Part shown: piece after piece, positions 1 through 11,756 of the stretch
Layout of the letters: each line of letters begins with the position of its first letter
Position numbering within the stretch: the stretch's first letter is position 1
The notes under the pieces: generated by a model
The model's database searches: none
What the model saw: only the letters and a program-made list of their open reading frames with translations
What the model was told of the DNA's origin: nothing
NCBI GenBank assembly: GCA_964035545.1
Contig: OZ037765.1
Coordinates: forward strand, 6,708,698 to 6,772,697
Direction of reading: 5' to 3'
Length of the DNA: 64,000 bases
DNA from: Bugula neritina
Lineage: Eukaryota; Bryozoa; Gymnolaemata; Cheilostomatida; Bugulidae
Program-made: the position numbers and the translations under genes

Positions 1-1186
1 AGCTGGTGAACTGTCTCTGATGTCAGCCCTGGCAGCAGGTCATCTTGTCAAAAGTCATCTTAGATATAACAGGTTTGTTTTAACTGTGCAGCACGTGCAC
101 TTAACTCACATATACTCAAGTGATTTTATAAGATGGTTTAGGATTTTTAATTGCTGTTTTTAACCAAGTTAATAGAATAATATCACTACAACTTATCGAT
201 TAACGTTATTTTTTTTATTTTAGATCAACTTCGAATGCTGCCAATCCGTTTGCCAAGATAGATGCTGTCTCATCACTAGCTAGTAGATCAGGTTCATGCA
301 TTCACAAAGCCTCGTAGATTGCCAGTAAAATTTTCAGATACAGATATTCAGATGGTCCTCCGTAATATTGTAATGTTTCAAATTCTTACACGGTCTATAT
401 GTTGCCTGGTCATACCATCTCACCTTCACCTCTTATCACCATTCATGTGAACTTTAAACGAGACTAGTAGATTAATTCAATTTTACTCAATAAACAAAAC
501 ATTTTCGTTATTCTTGAATACATCTCATCTAGTAATACGTTATGTTGCTATTACTTCATTATAGTTTTGTCTTTAAAAGCCATTTATATGATACTATATT
601 TTATATATGTAGGTTCTCAAATTACCAATGTCTTTCAAACAAACTGTCATATATGACTATTTACAACATTTTGTGTCAGTAAAAGTGAAGATTCTAAAGA
701 CTTTTTTTCATTGTATTGCAATTGATTGAATCACATATTAAGTGTTCAAAATATATTACTTGTTATATCAAACACATTATGAGTATAATCTTGATGAATA
801 AGGTAAATGTGATGTATAAGAGAGTAGCCATGGTATAGTGGCTACTAAACACGGTCAGTGGTTCGAATCCTAATCAAAGTCATGTGATGTTAGGAAAGGA
901 ATTCAGCAATAATTGCTCCTTTAGTCCTTTACCACAATATAAAACAAGTCTTTAGTTATAAAAACCATTTCCATCAGGGGTTCTCACAACGATGGTGACT
1001 TTAGAGTAATAATGTTATTAGCTACCAAAACTCTTTCAAAATCGAAGAAAAGGACAACGCTCTGATGCATGTTGATGCTGTATAGGATGTAGTTTGAGGT
1101 ATTGAAATAGCATTCACTTGATGTTTCAGCACCCAACTCATACTTGTGAATTATAATAGAAGCTGGTTTTAAGTCTTAAATAAACT
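1..1186. other. Flank downstream of the FUT10-type gene; no gene seen
   Basis: I see no open frame or spliced exon here that matches a known family. The stretch is AT-rich and holds one tRNA-derived SINE (listed separately). It lies 3' of the minus-strand fucosyltransferase gene, so part of it is probably that gene's 3' untranslated region. Confidence 0.5.
820..1005 (+). mobile_element. tRNA-derived SINE, degraded copy 1
   Basis: The head is tRNA-like: an A-box-like segment (ATGGTATAGTGG, about 829-840) and a good B box, GGTTCGAATCC, at 860-870. A core beginning GATGTTAGGAA follows, then a TTGCTCCT segment and a CCATTTCCATCAGGGGTT segment. The same order of blocks recurs near 8.14 kb and, on the other strand, near 37.0 kb, so this is one dispersed family. 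The core resembles the Meta-domain of animal MetaSINEs (GTTAGGAAGGGCATCCAG type); that assignment is from memory. The copy is worn and I see no clear target duplication. Confidence 0.7.
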
Positions 1187-4100
1187 TTACGATGCATTAG
1201 GTTTGATTCGTCCACCTTGAGATTTCAACAGAAATCTGTCAACTTCCTCTTCAGTTTGTTTCCAAATTGCACCCCAAGACTTGGTGGAAGGCTTTCTCTT
1301 CAAATTGTTTTCACCTGGAAACTCAGTTGGCCACTCGCAACCATAATGATCTAAATGAGCTTGATACTTGGCTTCTGCAATCAAGAACAATCAGACTCAT
1401 AATTTTCTTAATCAAGAGTGAGTAGTTATCTGCTCAGTTAAAAACCCGATTGTAAATAATGCACCGTAGTACCAAATGCATAATGTAATGAACCTAGCTG
1501 AGACAAAATTGCAAGGGTTGAAATACTGTGTAGCCAATAGTTTCACATACACGTGTTACTTACTATGCTTGTTTATATTGTTCATCATTTCACAGACTAA
1601 GCAGAGATAGATATCTGGAAAATTTGGTTTTATCCTCTCCTGGTTGACTTCTACGTCAAAGTCAGGCTCCCACAACCTCTTTTCTAAAGTTTCTTTAAGA
1701 TATCTATTGGTTACACCTCCTTGCCGTTTAAATTTCCGATATGAATTGTACTCTTGCTCATTTGATGATAGCTTGTTGATGACTGACACAAGTTGCTGAA
1801 TAGATGTATAGTCCACTACATTTATTATTGAATTGTTGTCAGGTGTGAAGTCCTGCAAATATAAAACTAAATAAATATATTATATATTATATAAAAGTAA
1901 TGTACGATAAAATTTGATTTAAAACATTTTATTACTATTAGTTTCAAGTGCATGACACACAATCATCAGATAAAATGTAAATAAGCTGTAAATCAAAATT
2001 TATAATATATATATAAAACAAGCAAAACATTCCAAGACCTAAACTTGCTCATGCACTAACTATATTATATTCTATGAAATATATACTTTTAAAATCATAT
2101 TTGCACAGAAAAATCTGAGTTATATACATGAATCTTAGGTGATCCTAGGACAATGGGTATAGTGCCAACAGCCAATGGCCTCCATAGCTTCTCTGTTATA
2201 TAATCCGGGCATATTCCATTCTCCATTGCAATAGCAAATTTATACTTTGACACCAGCTCCAGGAAATCACTATGTGTCATACCATCAACCGGGTCAACTA
2301 GACTAAAACAATAAATTCTTCTAACATGTAGCCTACTAGTATATCTGCTAGGGTAAATAATATACACAAAAATAATATTATTTATTTAGATTAATTTAAT
2401 TATCATTCATCTTACAATAAATTCAAGTGCACACATAGATAATTGTAGTTTCTATATACTATATATAGATTTTATTATCTATATATAGTATATATTTTTA
2501 GAGAATAAAATGAAATTAATGTAGTAATAAGTAATAACAATACTCTTACACAGTTAGTTTAAGGTCATTACTTTCCAGATTCAAGCACTGCTTTATGTTA
2601 TATATAAACGGTTTCCAGGGGATAGCTCGAACAGTTTTTGTCTCACATTAACAAATTTTACATGAAAAGATAGCTCTTGCATTCCTCTTTCATATACTTT
2701 TTTAATTTTTCAATAAAAAATTTTCTGAGAAAGTTGTTGCATAATAAGTAAAATTTTATACCCTCCATGTTCCACTGCTGTAGCACAGGGGATTCATTTT
2801 ATCAAGTCTAAAAGTTAAACTTGACATTCCTTGATATGTTTTCTCTAATATACTTTCTTTGTTTTTTGAAATTCTGTTTATGCTCTTCACAATTTGGTAA
2901 AAACATACACCATTTTGCAAGTTTCACTGCAATTTTCTAAATTCTTCATATGGTGGTTCTAGCTACGCTCCTGTGACTAATTATAAAATTCCTAGTACGT
3001 TTGCCGCTCTGCGCTATCACAATAACATATAGTACCCTCTCGCACAAATTGGCAATCTATTGGATTTCTGCCAAGATAATGTTCCCTGTTTTACATTAGC
3101 ACTTAGCTGAATCATCTCACTATGTTACAATAATATATTGAAAATGCCTTAGCACAACATAATTCTTTGTTTGTTTGGCAGAGTTAATTTCAGCTAAATC
3201 ACTTCACTTTGCAGTCTTGTCAGTAAAGGTCTGTCTATAGCACAGCAGGTGTACTTTCAGTTTCTCTAATTCACATATGATTATTTTAAGTACATTGTAT
3301 TCTATAAGATCAATTTAAGGTTTAGTCCAGCGTTCAGTATCTAATTATTATGCATGTATGTTGTCTTACTGTTGAACAAAAGTTAAAAAAAAAACTTTAC
3401 ACTTATAGCCATATTTATTATACATGCGTAGGATTTGCATAAATTGACAAAAAAAATTGCAACAAAACAGGGTTGAACCATGATCAACCAACTCGTCGTT
3501 GACGCCTCTAACCTCTGGACCACGCAGTCATCGTAAATGAAACGCGCACTATATGAGTCACTATCATTACATAAATATTTCGCGCGCAAACGGGTTATAA
3601 TTATTAGGCTGTCAATTCATGTTGATAGCAGTCAACTGTTGCAATAGTCTCGGGTTACTAGCAAAGCTAATGGTTTTGAACAAATAACCCAAAAGTTTAA
3701 AAATAAGTAGCTTGCGTATTACTAGCTACAAAAACAGGTCTGAAATAGACTGGTAAAGCAAGCTCTTATTGTAGAGTTTGCAGATGTGCTCTAAAATAAA
3801 ACTTAAACTGTATGCTATTACATAAGTATTTGTATGCGAGAGATAAATGGACATTACTGAGTTTCTGGAAAACAACATACTTGAAGTTAACTTTGACAAT
3901 GGTGTGTTATTTTCATCATAGCTAGCCTATAGCATAAATCTCTAATCATATGAATCTTTATGAAGCCCACAGCTCATGTAAGGGTGGCAATGTAAAATGA
4001 AATGAAATGAACAATTATGTTGCTGCATTGTGTCTTAGGTATATTAGAGAGCAGAATTTGGTTTTAATAGCCTACCCCAACGGCATTCTACAATGCAGCT

Positions 4101-7100
4101 TATATGCTGGCAGTTGTAATAAGTACTGCCAATAGCAAGGTTACTATCACTGCTAGCTCTGTGCAGTATGTAACCTCTTGAATAATTGCGCCAATTTTAA
4201 ACTCTTGGAAGTTGGCCAAGTTATCATATCGCAGCCAGCCACCGGAGACAAAGCATCAGAGCTTTTCATATAATATTATACTGACGCACTTGGTAGCAGA
4301 GTGGCTAATCTAATATAGTTCATAGTTCAACACCCTTTACTTTGGGAATACAGCCTCTTTTTTTAGGTTTACCTTACAAAGCATGAAAATATCTAAACTG
4401 ATATTCTGATAATTTAGAGGTACATTTTGAAAACTAGGTTAATTGCACTTGTTTGCACAACAACAATAATAAAATAGATATTATGCAGTATAATAAAAAC
4501 ACACATAGTACTATATAATATATTATAATGATAATAATATAATATTATAAGTACCATTACTGCATTTTATAAATCACATGGTTGCCAAAAAAATGTATCA
4601 CAAATTTTGTAATTATACATCAAAAATAGAACTAGCTAGGCAGCAGGTTAGAATAGAGTAAATTTTTAAAACATGAAATCATGATTTGACTATTGTTTTA
4701 TTTAGGCCAACCAACCTAGGAATACAAGATTGGGTTTTAGCTGACAGTTTATAACATTTAGCTTTTGAGCCAGCAGCACTGGCACTTGTGAAGTATAGGC
4801 AAAGTTAGTGAAGCGAGACTAACAAGCACTCAAATACAAGGCATATTGAGACACAATAACAAGTCAGGAGCGTATAAATTGAAAAGAATGTGGAAGGGGG
4901 ACTATGTTTTTCAACAAGCTATAACTTAAACATGAATTGGCTTTTGAAAAAAATAAAAAAGTATATTGGAGAACATAAATTTCTTTATCTTTTCATATTT
5001 TTTTTGTTCCTGTGACATTCAACCTGTTCGAGCTATCAGTGGAACATTGTTCATATAGAACATAAAGCACCTGGCAAAGAGCCAGAAAATGAAAAGTATG
5101 ACCTTAAACCAACTGTGTATAAAATTTAAATACATTTTTACGGGCTAGCAATTTATTTTGAATAAGTATGCGAGAAAAATTTCGATTTTATTACTTTAAT
5201 AAACAAAGTAATTAACTAATATTTCGGGCACCACTGTGCCCATCTTCAGAGTAACAATAAATAACAATATAACATTATATTGTATCATTATAAGACTTTA
5301 TAAAATAGAAATGTGTTAACATAAATTTATGCAGTATTATTAGTTGGCTAATATTTCGAAAAGTTGTAAATTGGAATAAAGATGTTGCTGCAAATGTATT
5401 TTATACAGTCATAATACAACATTATAAATGCAACCATAATCAAAGAGCAAAAACCAAAAACGAAAAGTGCGAGTTTCTTACTGCTTCGGTAAATCTTTGT
5501 TATGGAGACAAACACCATAGGAGTCCACTTTGACATATTTCATCAGCATTCTTACCAAGTTGTCTCTGTCACTCGGCACATCACAGTCACTTTGAACATA
5601 GATAATGGGTGCCAATCCCTCATTCCTCATAAACCTGGGTATGAATTATATACATTTGAAGCATTTTTGACCAATTAAGAGTACAAATTTTATTTTAACG
5701 TTTTATAGTTGGTAGCCTCAGCCTCAGCTCTTTAATTAGGTATTTAGTTTATTGCCATAAACTTATAAGCAAATCAAAGTTTGTTGGTTCCAAGTCTATT
5801 TTCATTTTGAAGTCTATGATGAAAATTTTACATACTCAACTTTTTGTTGGAAAGATTTCTGAAACTTGGTAGACTCAAGTTGCTGCACATTTCGTAAATA
5901 TTGTGTGGAAAGAGGCAAGTTAGATTCTCTTCGGAATGTCGACGTATGATTAAACAACTCCATAATTCCTAAAATTCCAATTACTCTTTCTAGCCATATT
6001 GAGCACAATTGTTGAAGTTTGAATTCTAAATTTAGTACTTTTAACTATACCTTTGAAGCTAAATATGATGTTATTTTTTGGAGATTCTTCATGCATTAAA
6101 GACCACACATGTTGTGGTAGCCTGGGTAAAGGCAAGTTAGATAGTGACACATCTGTACCATAAAATACTATTGCCTAAAATATAGTAAAATATCACCTAA
6201 ATATAGATGCATGTAATATGTGACATATTAATTATAATGTGCACCATATATTATACATCCTACACAACATTTGTCATGTTCTTTTTATGTAATTTAAGAA
6301 CATTATCCCTATGCTATCTGCTAAACAAAATGTGACTGGCTTTGAAAAAAGGCACAAATTTCAAAACAATAGATACTCTATCGGTTTTGTGTTAGTGTCT
6401 GGTTGAATGATATACTTTAACTACTAGCCAACTTGGCAACAGGTTTTCAAGTTTATTTACTCTCAAATCGTACCCTAGAAAAATGGGAAAAAATAGAAAT
6501 TGTATAAGTAAGTAGTAACAATATAAATCAAAATTCAGAGAAACACCATGAACATCACAGAACCAAACAAGTTGACATGATCTATTATAATTCTAATAAA
6601 ACTTACAATATTGATGCATAGATAAACTTCTTAGCCATCACAATGCCAAAACCGATAGTCTATTCTCACAAAGAGTGTAAATATTGGAGTCTAACTGTGT
6701 GTTCGTATAATGCTAAAAATGCTCCTCTCTGGCGGTTTGATCATGACACACTGACTCATGCAGTACAGTGAATTATAGCACTAGCCCTGCCAGCTAATAA
6801 TAGCTTTGGTGAAAGCTTTAAAGCCTGAAAGCTTTAATGATTGGCTGCCTGCTAATACATCTGGGTGGCATATCAATACAGATACAAACCAGGCATTTAG
6901 CTTTTATGCTCACAAAATTATTAAAATTTGTAATTTTTAAACATTCTGAACTAAAGCTATTGCATGAAAGTTTATTGCAAACATGACTTTTAACCAAGCT
7001 TTGTGTGGAGAGAGGCATTGGAGAGAAATAGAGCTTCCTATCTACACAACAGTTACCTGGCTTAGGTTAGTGGATGTGTAAGATCGGTTGGAAGTAGTAA

Positions 7101-7958
7101 TACACTGGTGAGTTCCACTACTTAATCTACATGTACTGAGTTGTGTTGTTGGGAAACCAAAGTGATTGTGCCAATCCACTAGCAGTGGGTGTTTACCTAA
7201 AAGAGCTGTGAAACCACACTTGCATTATAAGCATTCTACGCAAGCATAGATACTGTGCCCCAAAAACTACTGTCAAATCTTTAAAATATTATAAAATTCA
7301 TTGAAACATTAAATTGTATGAAATTGTAAAATGTTTACATCTATAACATGTGATTATGCAACACATGCACAGTAGTTACAAACATCAAAGATGCTAACCA
7401 TTTGATTGTAACTATAAAAGAATTTATTTCATTCTCAACCAATTGCATCAACCTTTTATTTTAGGAGTTATTTGTTTTTAATTCATTGCCAGTCTTATAA
7501 TAGCAAAATATAGCATAATGCAAATTTACTTACAGATTAACTTGACTGATGAGTAGGATATGTATTAGTTATATTGATAAATAACATATCAATAAAACCT
7601 CTATAGCAACTTACCTTCAACATTGGTGTGTAAGTAACTGTTATCTTGGATAGTTATAATAGCTGGATAGACTATAAACACCTAAAAATGTAATAGTCTA
7701 CAAAATACTAGTAAATACTGACAAACTTACTGCTCTTCTGAATTAAGTTCTGAACAAATAATTTGGCAAAAAAAGTTGATGTCAAGTCTAATCTTTCAAC
7801 AGTTATGAAAACAAAATATATACAAAAGTTACAAATATAACTGCAATTTGTTTTACCTGTAAAAATGCAAATAAAACTAAAGATGCTAAACCACCAACAA
7901 TGATGTAGTTGTGATTCTTGATGCGAGAAAATAATGTCTTAGAGTATTTTTGCACCAT
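1187..7958 (-). CDS. FUT10: FUT10/FUT11-type fucosyltransferase (protein O-fucosyltransferase), nine coding exons
   Basis: Type II membrane glycosyltransferase of the GT10 family. Vertebrate FUT10 and FUT11 act in the ER and have been reported to O-fucosylate EMI domains. Coding exons on the minus strand: 7958-7857, 7681-7615, 7196-7057, 6174-6051, 5968-5836, 5634-5482, 2302-2128, 1852-1564 and 1374-1187. All junctions keep frame, giving 456 residues against about 480 in vertebrates. The N-terminus has a short basic cytosolic part and one membrane anchor ([20 protein letters not shown]). Family motifs seen: [10 protein letters not shown] (exon 4), [16 protein letters not shown] (exon 5), [13 protein letters not shown] and VDSYGVC..NKDLP (exon 6), [17 protein letters not shown], the GT10 donor-site signature (exon 7), and [10 protein letters not shown] (exon 8). 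The exon 6 motif is closer to FUT10 than FUT11 as I remember them. Intron 6 (2303-5481) holds old repeats. No break seen. Confidence 0.9.
2545..2720 (+). repeat. Dispersed repeat, direct arm of an inverted pair
   Basis: This stretch (GTTTAAGGTCAT, then GCTTTATGTTATATA, then GATAGCTCGAACAG, then ATACTTTTTTAATTTTT) reappears in the same order on the opposite strand at about 4915-5125. Both copies lie in intron 6 of the FUT10-type gene, about 2.2 kb apart. Similarity is patchy, so they look like two old insertions of one unclassified interspersed family, not a recent inversion. No coding potential seen. Confidence 0.55.
3469..3532 (-). repeat. tRNA-like sequence (SINE head or tRNA pseudogene)
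   Basis: On the minus strand it has an A-box-like GTGGTCCAGAGG followed by a B box GGTTCAACCC at normal tRNA spacing. An acceptor stem does not pair and the anticodon stem-loop is not a standard 7-base loop, so I do not call a functional tRNA. It is most likely a relic of a tRNA-derived SINE different from the family at 0.8, 8.1 and 37.0 kb. Confidence 0.45.
4272..4336 (+). repeat. Degenerate tRNA-like sequence
   Basis: TTGGTAGCAGAGTGG resembles a pol III A box and AGTTCAACACCC a worn B box about 30 bases later. There is no convincing cloverleaf. It is probably an eroded tRNA-derived insertion in intron 6 of the FUT10-type gene. Confidence 0.3.
4915..5125 (-). repeat. Dispersed repeat, inverted arm (partner of 2545-2720)
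   Basis: Read on the minus strand it carries GTTTAAGGTCAT, GCTTTATGTTCTATATGAA, TGATAGCTCGAACAGG and ATACTTTTTTATTTTTTT, the same order of landmarks as 2545-2720 on the plus strand. It is immediately upstream, on the plus strand, of a Penelope-type end fragment at 5154-5251. The family is unknown to me. Confidence 0.55.
5154..5251 (-). mobile_element. Terminal fragment of a Penelope-like element, with a hammerhead-like hairpin
   Basis: On the minus strand, CTGAAGA (plus 5243-5249) leads into a perfect six-pair stem GGGCAC/GTGCCC (5226-5231 with 5236-5241) and then CGAAAT. A 7-bp inverted repeat TTACTTT/AAAGTAA (5191-5211) and a segment ending in TTTTTCTCGCATACTTATT come next. CTGANGA-stem-GAAA is the hammerhead core of Penelope-element terminal repeats, and I recall the AAAGTAATAAAAT tail from such elements. 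I could not draw a convincing stem I, so this is at most a decayed ribozyme. Confidence 0.4.
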
Positions 7959-8141
7959 CTTTTACTATGCTGAGGCAATCTTATTAACCAGAAAACATGA
8001 GTTGTTATCAGTTAGCTCTGAGAAATGTCATATGGCACGAGTTTAAAAGAGATTTAAAAATGCCTTGGTGTTGGTAAATACTGGTTGCATCAAGTTGCCA
8101 ATCAAATACAAATATATTTTGTTTTCTAAACGGTAAATTTT

Positions 8142-8335
8142 GGAGCAGCCGTGGTCTAGGGGTTAGAGCGTTTGCCTAGTAAGCATGAAGGCCATTGGTG
8201 ATGTTAGGAAGAGCATCCAGTCATAATTGCTCCTGTGCCCCGTTTGAATAATTCCTTAGCCCAATCTAACAAAAACCCTTTCAAAGGTTTTCTTACAGGG
8301 ATAGTGACTATAAACTAGCATGAGTTTTTTTTTGA
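8142..8335 (+). mobile_element. tRNA-derived SINE, copy 2 (B box deleted)
   Basis: It begins GGAGCAGCCGTGGTCTAGGG, the same head as the minus-strand copy at 36986-37199. It continues with the shared core (GATGTTAGGAAGAGCATCCA, then TAATTGCTCCTGTGCC) and the shared tail (AGGGATAGTGACTATAAACT, then a T run). Compared with the 37-kb copy it lacks the short segment carrying GGTTCGAACCC. That deletion removes the B box, so this copy should not be transcribed by pol III. It lies between the FUT10-type gene and EBP. Confidence 0.8.
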
Positions 8336-8986
8336 ACTGTAAATTTTCTAATTAAAATGTTACTTAGACAAATCAATTTGATTCTTGTTTGTCACCCAAC
8401 AGAAAAAACTCGTAAGATATAAATTACGATTTACTCTACATTAATAATTCATCAACGATAAGTAATGTCAGTTACTCAAAATTTATTTGTGTAAAATTAA
8501 AACAAAATTTAGTGCAGTATCACAAAATTTGAAAGACAATGGGATCGAAATACTATCAAGCAAGAAATATGATCAACAAATATTATCAAGATTAATAAAA
8601 CAATTTACAATTATAGATAAGATCGAATGTCATAAGCAAAATTAAAGTATGAGGAATTTGAAAAAACTACAAATACTGTATACAGTTGAAATACAGAAGT
8701 ATGACTCATGGAGACTGCACAAGTTGTTCTAGAAAAAAATTATCTAAACAAAAACCATTACTTATACACACACAACTTTCTTTTCTATTCTGGTGGAAAG
8801 CCAATATATGTGGCGAATTCCATATGCATAAGATAAGCATTGTCAATAAAAGATGAATTGCTACAAAACTTTGGGTGGTACTATCTGCAGCTAACATCAT
8901 AAACTATAAAACAGACAAATTTACAGAAGCTTCAACATTCCCACTTACAGACATTCTACAGTAAAAGTATTATAATTAATAGTTGA

Positions 8987-10277
8987 TTAAAATTGCTTTC
9001 TCTTGATTGACTGACTGGCCTTGTCTAATCTAGATTGGACATCACTAAGATTTCTCCATGAGTCAATGATTAACAACAGAGGAATTACTATCCAAATCAC
9101 ATTCATAAAAACAAAATAAAACCAGAAATATAGTGGGTGATACATTGGTCCATGCTTAAAGTTTTCCATCCAAGCTGTGAGGAAGTACAGAACACAGCCA
9201 TAGAACTGTCCCAGCGATACACACAGCTGACAGAGATATCTGCAGGAGTATTGCTTAACAAAACACCACACTGTGAAGAAGCAGAGGGGTCCTTCCACAA
9301 AAGCAGTGATGCTCTCCATACACACAGTGAAGGAGTCTTTACTACAAATGAATTATTACATGTATATCAGATTTTGTATGAATACATGCATTAGTTTTTA
9401 TTCAAATTAGACTCCAACTGCTATCTAGACTAAATGGGCCTATGTATATGCAACGCACAGATGGCAGCAGCATTGATCAATTACAGAAAAAGTTGAGGAA
9501 CAATATATTTATAATGCTTGAAGTTACTCACGTCATGTATCTACTATCTCCCAAAGAATACTCTTTCCCTAAAATGAACACCAACATCCACATCAAGCAA
9601 TTCTGGATAGCTATTTGCAAGTCATGCACACGAAACAATTAAAAAATGTTCTTACTGATAACTTATAGTGAGGAATTGTGCTACCTGCAGAGTAAAAATG
9701 TTGAACTTAAAATAATCCCCAAGATAACATAAGGAAACACAATTTAGGTACTATAGGTATGTTTAAGATTCAATCTTTAAATCAATGATACTATTCAAAT
9801 TGATCAACAAAGCCTAAGAAACTAAGAGTCAGATGCTTTAATTCGCACTTCTTAATAGAATTTTACATAAATGCATATCTAATTCAGTAGTTGCTTAAAA
9901 AGCTATCGCAATGGTAAATCTATAGGTGCAATTACCACCCATGCTTACAAACTAAAATTAATATAAATAGCAATAATACTCATTTACGTTCACTTACATA
10001 ACTGAGAAAGAAAGTCCATTCTAGAGCTAATGTCGGAATGATAGATAGCAAAATGGCCTTCGAGAAAAGTATGGATTAATCCACATAATAGAAACCAGCA
10101 TAGAATCAATTTTCTAGAAATACTGCTTTTATAGCCTCTTAATAAAAGAAATCCTAAAGAAGAGATGGCTATGCACAAGCCTCCAAAAAAATACAACAAA
10201 ATTTGAAACGTAGGTATATCATTTTGTTGATAGTTATCAAAAATAATACTTCGGGGAAGAAAAGGGTGCGTTTTCAT
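8987..10277 (-). CDS. EBP: EBP, 3-beta-hydroxysteroid delta8-delta7-isomerase (emopamil-binding protein)
   Basis: Multi-pass ER membrane enzyme that shifts the sterol B-ring double bond from C8 to C7. Three coding exons on the minus strand: 10277-9998, 9568-9532 (only 37 bp) and 9341-8987, all in frame, giving 223 residues (human about 230). The tiny middle exon encodes WKEYSLGDSRYM, which matches the family exactly where exons 1 and 3 leave a gap. Catalytic-region residues are present: His and Glu in CGLIHTFLEGHF, Glu in CMESITAFVEGP, and the aromatic run HPLYFWFYFVFMNVIW near the C-terminus. The end is lysine-rich (KASQSIKRKQF), consistent with ER retention. The gene is head-to-head with LAMTOR5, about 1.5 kb between start codons. 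Animals that cannot make sterols de novo often keep EBP; activity cannot be judged here. Confidence 0.93.
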
Positions 10278-11756
10278 TTTGATTCAAATAAATAATAAAT
10301 GAGTTATACTTAAAAACACTAAATTAGCAACGCGAACACCAAGTGAGTTAGATTTGGAACAAGAAAATCTGCAAGTCTTTGAGTTTGCTTGTCAATTAAT
10401 CAACATTGCAAAATATTTAACAATATACTAACGTACGATTTGAATTGGAGCTTAAAACGAAACCGCACTATTGTGGGGTCATAGCCTAGTTTATTAGATA
10501 TTCCGTAATAAATAACGAAAGAGGAAGGAAAAACAACACACAGAACCTATGGTGTGGAACCTAGGCATTATCAGGTGTCATAGCTGGTTTCTAACGGTGA
10601 TTTTTCAAATACTGGGCTCTGTTCGTTGTACAATTCCGCCTGTTCTATTTTACTTACTAAGGTCAAGATCATTAGTTAGTTATAAAAAAGAACCATAATT
10701 ACTACAAGTTCAGTACAAGCTGAAATAGTTATAGTACAAATTTATAATTTATTATATGGTTATATTTATTTCTTACTAAAACCAAGAGTAAGTCTAGCAG
10801 TAACTGTTAGGCTTAGTATTAGTGTTACTATTAGCATTGTTAAATAATGGTAATAATACTAATAGTTTTAGTATTACTAATAGTATTAGTAATACTAATA
10901 CTAATACTAATACTCAAATAGTAGTAATACTAATAGTAATAGTAATACTAATACTAATAGTAATACTAATACTTAATAGTAATAGTAGTAGTATAACTAA
11001 TGCCTAATCAGTAATCTTAATGATAATCTATACTAATAGTAATACAGTGTACGCCATAACTATAAGTATATACTAATACTTATAGTTATAGTATTGCTAT
11101 TAGTATCAGTAATACTCTATTAGTAATAGTAATACTAATAGTAATAGTAATAAATAATTATAATTGATTTGAACGTTTAGTTTTACCTTGAAACTTTGGT
11201 ATTTTAATTTTTTATTTAATTTTATCATTTACATTATCAGATTATCATTATGATTATGCCCGTCCGCCCGCCTCATTGAATTATGATAATGATTTTCATC
11301 TTGAAAAAAATTAGATAAAAATATTCGGTAAATCTATTTATAAAATGTATGCTTGAAACAGTAATTTTGCTCAATTAATGGAGACTGTATTAGTGTGGTC
11401 ATGCTTTTTTTTAATTCTACCAGTGCTAGTTTTTCACATTTACTGAGTATATGCAGCTCAGTTTTATCTCTCTCATTACACACCTGAAAATTTTTTCTAC
11501 CCTGTTCTTTCATTACAGCCATCTTTTAATTTTGAGTGTAATTTCGAGTGGTCACCAATAGCTCATCTGTTCCCTTTTTTGAGATTTGGGTCAGGTGCAT
11601 TCGTTAAATTTTTTAATTTGTTGTCTGCATTATGATTTTTTTATCTGAGTAAATGTATGGTTTGGTGTCGAACTGCATGAATGCTTTTTGTTTTATAGGC
11701 TGAAATTTAATTGTTATTGGATTACCTGGTAGATTAGTTTTTAATATACCAAGAAC
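10278..11756. other. Head-to-head intergenic region between EBP and LAMTOR5
   Basis: About 1.5 kb separates two divergent start codons, so both promoters must lie here unless a 5' UTR intron is involved. The middle is occupied by a degenerate TAGTAATAC-type repeat (10805-11155). I see no third gene. No TATA box or CpG-rich core stands out in this AT-rich stretch. Confidence 0.5.
10805..11155. repeat. Degenerate (TAGTAATACTAA)n tract
   Basis: The tract is built from AGT, AAT and ACT triplets such as AGTAATACTAATAG, with both strand senses mixed and frequent interruptions. Related tracts occur at 14640-14720 and, as a purer 12-mer array, at 49930-50200. The open frames crossing it are low-complexity artefacts. 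Confidence 0.8.

Noticed and set aside
5832-5836. FUT10 exon 5 donor at GTAAAA four bases further on
   Set aside because: That choice puts exon 6 out of frame with an early stop. Using GTATGT restores the family motif across the junction.
8706-8900. Minus-strand 64-codon frame just downstream of EBP
   Set aside because: No family match and no partner exon; most likely 3' UTR or intergenic DNA.
10549-10580. Alternative first exon for LAMTOR5 (ATGGTGTGG... ending in AG before GTGTCA)
   Set aside because: It joins in frame, but its residues do not fit the N-terminal helix of the family. The exon at 11757-11791 (MEKSLEKHMTNV) fits well and has a stronger donor.
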